A DNA stretch of 64,000 nt, from the NCBI GenBank assembly GCA_019321725.1, contig CM033106.1, forward strand, positions 17,582,551 through 17,646,550. The letters run 5' to 3'. Positions 58,206-64,000 of this stretch are shown one piece after another; position 1 is the stretch's first letter; every line of letters begins with the position of its first letter. The position numbers and the translations under genes are program-made. This stretch comes from Paulownia fortunei. Lineage: Eukaryota > Streptophyta > Magnoliopsida > Lamiales > Paulowniaceae. The notes under the pieces were generated by a model, which was not told the DNA's origin, ran no database searches, and saw only the letters and a list, made by a program, of their open reading frames with translations.

Positions 58206-59105
58206 TCCATCAGGGGTACCAAAATCATGTTCGAATACTATCAGGCGTTACTATAGCTGACACATTCCACTCATTTAGTCCAATTCCAGTTTTTTTATGG
58301 TGAAAACTATAATTTTTGGTTTATGAAAATGAAGACCTATTTTTGTGCTCAAGATTTGTGGGATATTGTTAGTAATGGATATATTTTTTCCGACCATATT
58401 TCCACATTATCTACAGTATAAAAAAAGAAATTAAAAGAGAATCAACAAAAGGATTCTCAAGCACTCCTTACTCTTTAAATGAGCTTGGCAGATGAATATT
58501 TTCTGAGGATCATGGGAGCTAAAACTACTAAAGCGGCATGGGATAAGTTGTAGGAGGAGTTTCAAGGCAATGAAAAGGTACGTACCACAAGACTTCAAAC
58601 TTTAAGAAGAAAGTTTGAAAATTTAAAAATGCAAGATTCTGAGACTTCTAAAGATTACTACTCTAGAGTAAATGAAGTAGTTAATCGATTACGAGTTTAC
58701 GGAGAGGAATTCCTGAAAGTAAAGTTGTTGCAAAAATTTTAATTACTTGCATAGAAAAATATGATCATATTATTGAAGTTGTTGAAGAGTCCAAAGAAAT
58801 AAATAAATTAACAGCTGTAGAATTAATGGGTTCTCTAGAGGCTCGTGAAAAAAGATTAGAAAGACGTTATGCAAATGACACAAAAAATGCCTTTCAATCC
58901 AAAATCAATATGCAGTCTTAGAAATCTAAGAAAAGTGGAAGAAAATTTAATGAAGAAAAAACAAACAAACAATAGTGGCAAGTTTCCTCCATCTGGAATC
59001 TGTAAAAGTTATCTGGAGAAAGACTGTCGTTTAAAGGAAAACCACAGTGCCAAAAATGTAAAAAATTTAGGCATGTAGAAAATTCTTGCCAATTTCTCCG
59101 AAAGG
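58206..59105 (+). pseudogene. Copia gag (third family), degenerate
   Basis: The pieces read Y-N-F-W (here I-I-F-G by frame), then M-K-M-K-T-Y-F at 58329-58350, A-W-D-K-L at 58538, and V-N-E-V-V-N-R-L-R at 58670-58697, the order of copia UBN2-type capsid. A damaged zinc-knuckle region (C-R-L-K-E-N-H) lies near 59027. Stops and frameshifts prevent a product. Confidence 0.7.
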
Positions 59106-59330
59106 ACAAATTCGAAGAATAATCTCTTCTATGTCTCCCATGCTACATCAAAAGAGAATAAAGATACTTGGTATTTAGACAGTAGTTGCAGTAACCACAT
59201 GACAAAAGATGAAAGTATTTTTTGTTTGTCTTGACAAAAATCAACACAAAAATCAAAATTGTAAATGGTGATTATATAGAGGTAACAGGCAAAGGTACAA
59301 GAATGACATAGGTCTATTTCTTACGGAGAA
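59106..59330 (+). pseudogene. Copia protease fragment (third family)
   Basis: T-W-Y-L-D-S-S-C-S-N-H-M-T at 59167-59205 is the copia protease active-site block, with the usual D-S-G-C changed to D-S-S-C. A TGA follows after V-C-L-S. The remaining protease is missing: the sequence passes straight into integrase, so pre-integrase and the first half of integrase are deleted. Confidence 0.75.
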
Positions 59331-59930
59331 ATCTCAAGTCTTTGACATCTTTAAGAAGTTTAAAACTCACGTTGAAAAATAAAGTGGTACCTATATAAAG
59401 ACAATAAGGAGCGATAGAGGTAAAGAATATACCTCTAAGGAATTCAACAAATTATGTGAAAACGAAGGCCTGGAGCACCAACTCACCATCGGATATGCAC
59501 CAGAACAAAATGGCATCTTAGAAAGGAAGAATAGAATTGTAATGGAGACAGTAAGAGCTATGCTAATGGAAAAAGGTGTACCAAAAAATTTCTGGGCAGA
59601 GGTAATAAGCACTATAATCTATCTACTAAATAGATGTCCAACCAAAATCGTACAAGATAAGACACCAATTAAAGCTTGGAGTAGATGAAAACCATCAGCA
59701 AAATATCTAAGAATTTTCGGCTGCATCTGCTATGCCCACGTTCCACAAGAAAAAAAGAGCAAGCAGCATAAGAAAACAGAAAAATGAATTTTTTTAGGCT
59801 ATAACACTTAATCAAAAGGCTATCGAGTTTACAACTTGGAAAATAAAAGCTAATCATAAGTTGAAATATAAAATTCAACGAAGATGCTTCTTACAACTAG
59901 GAGACAGAGCAAGTTGAAAGAAAAAGTATC
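59331..59930 (+). pseudogene. Copia integrase, C-terminal half (third family)
   Basis: I-R-S-D-R-G-K-E-Y at 59405-59431 carries the second catalytic Asp and Y-A-P-E-Q-N-G-I-L-E-R at 59496-59528 the Glu of the D,D-35-E triad; F-W-A-E-V at 59592 and F-L-G-Y-N at 59789 follow. The frame is open from 59331 to about 59685 apart from a TAA at 59381 and a TGA at 59688. The first Asp lies in the deleted part. Confidence 0.8.
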
Positions 59931-60062
59931 AACCTACATACTCTAGCAAAACAAGAAGAAAACAACCACCAGTAAGAGGCGGCAGAACGAGCAATAATTG
60001 GAGGACCTGATATATCTCCAGATTCAACTCCAAAGAAGACAGAGATCTACCAAACATGCAAC

Positions 60063-61605
60063 TTGATGATCTTAGAGCCAGATAGGTATGAAGTAGCTTC
60101 TAAACAAGAAGTTTGGAGAAAAGCTATGGAAGAAAAAATAATGATGATCGAAAAGAATGAGACATGGGAACTCACAGACCTTCCAAAAGATAAAGAAGCT
60201 ATAGGAGTTAAGTGGGTCTACAAGACAAAACTTAACTTTGATGGATCAATACAAAAATACAAAGCAAGACTAGTAGTAAAAGGATACTCGCAACAGTTCA
60301 AAATTGACTACAATGAGACATTTTCTCCAGTAGCTCGACTTGACATAATACGGACACTAATCACACTAGCCGCACAGAAAAAGTGGAAGATATTTCAGCT
60401 AGATGTGAAGTCAGCATTCCTAAATAGTTATCTTGAAGAATAAATCTATGTTGAACAACCTCAAGGATTTGTTGTACAAGGATAAGAAAACAAAGTTCAT
60501 AGACTCAAGAAAACACTCTATGGATTAAAACAAGCCCCATGAGCCTGGTAAAGTATAATCGACAACTACTTCATTGAGCTTGGATTTAGGAGGACAAAAG
60601 TGAGCCAACACTATACATCAAGACCCAAGATACGAACGACACACTGTTGTCTCCCTATATGTTGATGATCTTATATATACAGTAAACAATGAGAACATGA
60701 TTAAGGAGTTCAAAGATGACATGATGAAGATATTTGAGATGACTGATTTGGGGCTAATGCACTATTTTCTCAAAATTGGGATTACTCAAAGAATCTTTAT
60801 CTCTCAAAAAAAGTACACAGAAAGTCTATTAAAAAGGTTCAAGATAGAAGGTTGAAAGATAATAGCAACTCCACTTGACAACAACAAAGCACTCAAGAAG
60901 GAAGATGGCTCACCAAAGACAAATAGCTCACAATTTCGAAGTCTGATTGGAAGCCTACTTTATATAACTTCTACTCGACCAGACATTATGTACACAACTA
61001 GCGTCCTATCAAGATTCATGTAGAATCCAAGATAAGTTCATTATGGAGCTGCAAAACGAGTACTCTAATATTTACATAGAATAAAGAACTATGGTATATG
61101 GTATAGATCCATGTCTGACTCAAGCTTAGTAAGGTATACTAATAGCGATTGGGCAAGATCAATAGATGACATGAAGAGCACCTGAGGCTATGCATTCACA
61201 CTAGGTTCAGGAATATTCTCTTGGGCATCCAAGAAGCAAGCAACAGTTGCACAATCATCAGCTGAAGCAGAATATATTGTGGTAGCAATGACTACAAGCC
61301 AAGCTATATAGTCAAAACGCATACTTGAAGACATGGGAGAACCATAAGTGGAAGTTACAAAGATCTATTGCAATAGCAAGTCAGTAATAGTAATGGCAAA
61401 AAATCCAGTATTTCACAGTAGAACCAAACATATCAACATCAAGTATCACTTCATTAAAGAAGCTGAAACAAATAAAGAAATAGAGCTCAACCACTGCAAG
61501 ACCGAAGAATAATTAATAGATATTTTCACAAAAGCATTACCATGAAGGAAGTTCGAGATACTACGCGATATGATTGGAGTCACCGAAATATGCATCAAGG
61601 AAGAG
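60063..61605 (+). pseudogene. Copia RT and RNase H (third family)
   Basis: The best preserved RT of the window: 126 open codons (60063-60443) with W-E-L-T-D-L-P-K-D, G-V-K-W-V-Y-K-T-K, R-L-V-V-K-G-Y-S-Q and L-D-V-K-S-A-F-L-N. Then TAA at 60441, Y-V-D-D-L-I-Y at 60660-60680 with both aspartates intact in a shifted frame, and RNase H to about 61515 (S-W-A-S-K-K-Q-A-like at 61217). A purine-rich CATCAAGGAAGAG precedes the LTR. Premature stops throughout the second half. Confidence 0.8.
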
Positions 61606-62109
61606 TGATAAAATGTGATGCACATCTCTAATAAAAATTATAGATAATAAATATTTTAAGAAGTTTTTGGAAGAAACTAGAGATATTTAAGGATAGATAT
61701 TTACATGGAACCTTCCAAGAAAGAAAGAAATAAACATTTTTAGAAAATATTTTTATGAAGAAGTTTCTAGGAAATATCCAAGATATTCATAAGTTTCTTA
61801 AAAATATCTTCAATAAAAATCTAGTAGCATATACTTAGAATATGCTAGGAAAAACTTAGAGGATCACTCTCTACCGTTAGATGTATTAAATCTCCACTGT
61901 ACATTTTGAGGAGGTGCTAGTATATATTGGGGTGAAGCCTCATTTGTAAAAACAAGCTTGAGAAATAAAGTTTGAGGAAATAAAAGTTATTCCACTTGTC
62001 TTCTACTATCCATCACATTCTATTATCTCCTACTACACATACTACACATTCTACTACTATCAACTATTTTCTCTACAACCTTTTTCCTTTTGTGACTATC
62101 TATACAACA
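61606..62109 (+). mobile_element. Copia 3' LTR (third family, about 504 bp)
   Basis: Starts TGATAAAATGTGATGCACAT, identical for 20 bases with 58122. The end is ...CTATACAACA or a few bases further (shared ACAACATATTCC in the 5' remnant). The flanks share TTTAGTT (58113-58119 and 62116-62122) but not at exact LTR edges, so the target duplication is not proven. Confidence 0.7.
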
Positions 62110-62114
62110 TATTC

Positions 62115-62670
62115 CTTTAGTTTACATAGTTTGTATTGGAGCTGAGGAGTGACGATATTTTAAGTGCAAATTTTGCCCAAAGGGAGTTACTTCGTCTGAA
62201 AGAAAGAGATTGTAAAACTTCATCTACACTCCTTATTCCTAATCTGCCTCCCTCAAATGGATAGCAATTGTCAGTCCATGCATTCCAATGAATTTTTGTG
62301 TGTCCTTCGAACAATCCCAAAAAGAACATGAAAAAAAGCCTCTCAATTCTCTATATAACTGAATTTTGCTGATAAAACTTGAAAAATATATAAGACATTG
62401 AACAAAGCACACTTCAAATAAGTTCTAACCTGCTATCAGAAGATAAGTGTGCTTTCTCCCACCCACAAATCTAATCCTCGATTTTGGCTATATATGATAC
62501 TATCAAATAAAATTTCCTTCTTTTGGTCTTTAAATAAAGGTGCACCAGGGTAACTCATAGAAAGTTAGCAAATAAAAAACCCATAATAGATTTAATAACC
62601 TAAATTTTCAAAGATGAGACATATTTACTAACCACAAATGAGCTTTTTTCAACAATCAAGTTACTAGGGA
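62115..62670 (-). pseudogene. LINE reverse transcriptase, C-terminal part
   Basis: The minus strand reads Y-P-G-A-P-L-F-K (62555-62531) and then K-I-H-W-N-A-W, E-G-G-R-L-G-I-R-S at 62220-62300 and S-L-W-A-K-F, the usual end of the plant LINE RT before zf-RVT. It is the upstream continuation of the LINE at 56681-58121, with the copia element lying in between. The right end meets the A-tail of a second LINE at 62671. Confidence 0.7.
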
Positions 62671-64000
62671 CTTTTTTTTTTTTTTGTAAATACTACCTGT
62701 GTCTAGGTGGAGGGTTTGGCATAGACCCCTACCCATTTATAACTTAAAAAATCTTAAGATAGTTCATACAATTCAACAATAGGTAATAAGGAGTACTTAC
62801 TCCCTTACAATTAAAAAGCCAAAAATGAGGAGAAATAATCCCTTACAATGATTTAAAACGAAAATTAGGTAGTTGCAATCTATCCAAAGAAATATATCCT
62901 TGAATTTCTCATGGAAGCACATCTGCCTGAAAAATCCTAGATTCTTGCATAGTACATGCTTGGTTTGCTAGTGCATCTGCGACTTGATTGCCCTCCCGAA
63001 ATATGTGTGACATTTTAATCACCAATATAGATAAAAGACATTTAGCCTAGGTTATAAATTTTTTAAGTTGCCAGTGTCTCAAGCGTTGTCCTTGGAGAAG
63101 CTGAATTGTAGCTTGTGAATCAAGTTCCAGCCATATATTATAAAATCCAAGTTGCTTGCATAGTATCAAACCTCAGACCAAAGCGCCTCCATATTTGTAG
63201 ATGTTCCATATATTCATAGGATGCTAATAGCGGATTACCATCCTCATCTCGTAAAATTCCTCCCGCACCTGCATTTCCATGATTACCTTTTGACGCACCA
63301 TCAGTATTGAGTTTAAGAATTCCTCTTGCTGGTTTGATTCATTTAACCTTTTTAATCTGTACAAATTGATAAAAAACCGGAGTTATGATTTCGAACTGAT
63401 TTGGAGCCTTAGCCTCGCCTTTCCAAAATTTGATTGGAAGTGTGGAAAGATGATTACAAATGCCATGAATAATTCTATTTGAATGAAATCCTGTAGCTCA
63501 ATACCTTGCATCGTTCCGTTCATACCATGTAAACCATAAAATCAGAAAAGAAAGAATGGTGTGAATATTATTTAAATGATTAGTAATCCTCCAAAATTAA
63601 ATCCACAGATGAACAGAATTTGTATTTGTGAGCAATGGACTCCCTATTTTTACATCCTTGACACTTTGATGGAAGCTCAAATCCTCTTTGCATCATAATG
63701 TTGCCTACTGGAATCCATTCACGTAATCGCCACATAAAAACAGACATTAGTGGTGTCAAAGCATGATTCCAGATTGATGCCAATAATTGTTGCTGAATTA
63801 CAGATTGTCTGACCATATTGAAGGTAGATTTAATAGATAATCTACTATCCATAAATCCCTTCCACCATGGAAAATCCTTGGAATGTGTATCAAAAGGAAC
63901 TAAGCAAATATCATTCACCATATCCACGGGGAGAATTTGAAGCAGCTCATCTCTATTCCATTGATTGTCTTGCCGTAAAGACTGAACAAGAGCGTTAGTT
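62671..64000 (-). pseudogene. Second LINE fragment: zinc-binding, RNase H, 3' UTR and A-tail
   Basis: Minus strand, running off the right edge. zf-RVT part at 63580-63927 (open 115 codons; S-R-L-S-I-K-S-T-F-N-M-V, then C-x-x-C at C-Q-G-C), RNase H at 62900-63320 (N-x-D-G-A-S-K-G-N-H-G, G-A-G-G-I-L-R-D), then a 3' UTR similar to the first LINE (GGGAGTAAGTACTCCTTATT) and an A-run of 14 at 62684-62671. The same family as the LINE at 56681. Frames are broken outside the zinc-binding part. Confidence 0.75.

Noticed and set aside
58117..62122. TTTAGTT as target duplication of the third copia family
   Set aside because: The shared bases do not touch the LTR termini on both sides, so I do not call it a proven duplication.

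Overview
The window is nuclear DNA of a flowering plant. It is AT-rich, the one host gene found has GT-AG introns and belongs to a plant receptor-like kinase family, and most of the rest is broken plant Ty1/copia and Ty3/gypsy (Athila-like) retrotransposons plus LINEs, a SINE and a hAT-type element. The species cannot be named from the sequence. One assembly gap of exactly 100 N lies at 39694-39793. Because it was read by eye, retrotransposon borders are good to a few bases where termini, PBS or target-site duplications are cited, and to tens of bases elsewhere.

Layout. 1-3921: piece of a gypsy element on the minus strand (5' LTR, PBS, gag) whose gag runs into an inverted LTR copy. 4307-10341: the only convincing host gene, a six-exon minus-strand receptor-like kinase of 434 residues with a clean reading frame but with both catalytic aspartates replaced (HRD to HRN, DFG to GFG). 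10342-13300: promoter side and intergenic DNA with a weak copia LTR remnant. 13300-18111: remains of a Tat/Ogre-like gypsy element (coiled-coil ORF, 40-bp minisatellite, reverse-strand protease piece), cut by a hAT-type element with target duplication, which in turn holds a tRNA-derived SINE. 18112-28692: plus-strand Athila-like element with PBS, gag, protease, RT, RNase H and integrase, all degenerate; its 5' LTR is split by another LTR-like insertion. 28693-29974: inverted fragment of a related gypsy 3' end. 29975-45906: copia copies, two of them back-to-back at 32.9-33.9 kb; the plus copy is interrupted by an Athila-like 3' end that runs into the assembly gap, and by a solo LTR in its RNase H region. 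45907-54085: a rearranged copia zone with a complete 2.04-kb LTR, a split RT whose halves now lie on opposite strands, and facing leader copies. 54086-56200: a second copia family arranged pol-LTR-PBS-gag. 56290-64000: LINE fragments (two minus-strand copies with A-tails) with a third copia family inserted in one of them.

Working together: apart from the kinase-like gene there is no gene network here. The rest is nested insertion history. No retroelement ORF looks able to make a full product. The item most worth following up is the intact-but-catalytically-altered receptor-like kinase, whose open frame and canonical splice sites argue that it is a kept pseudokinase rather than debris.
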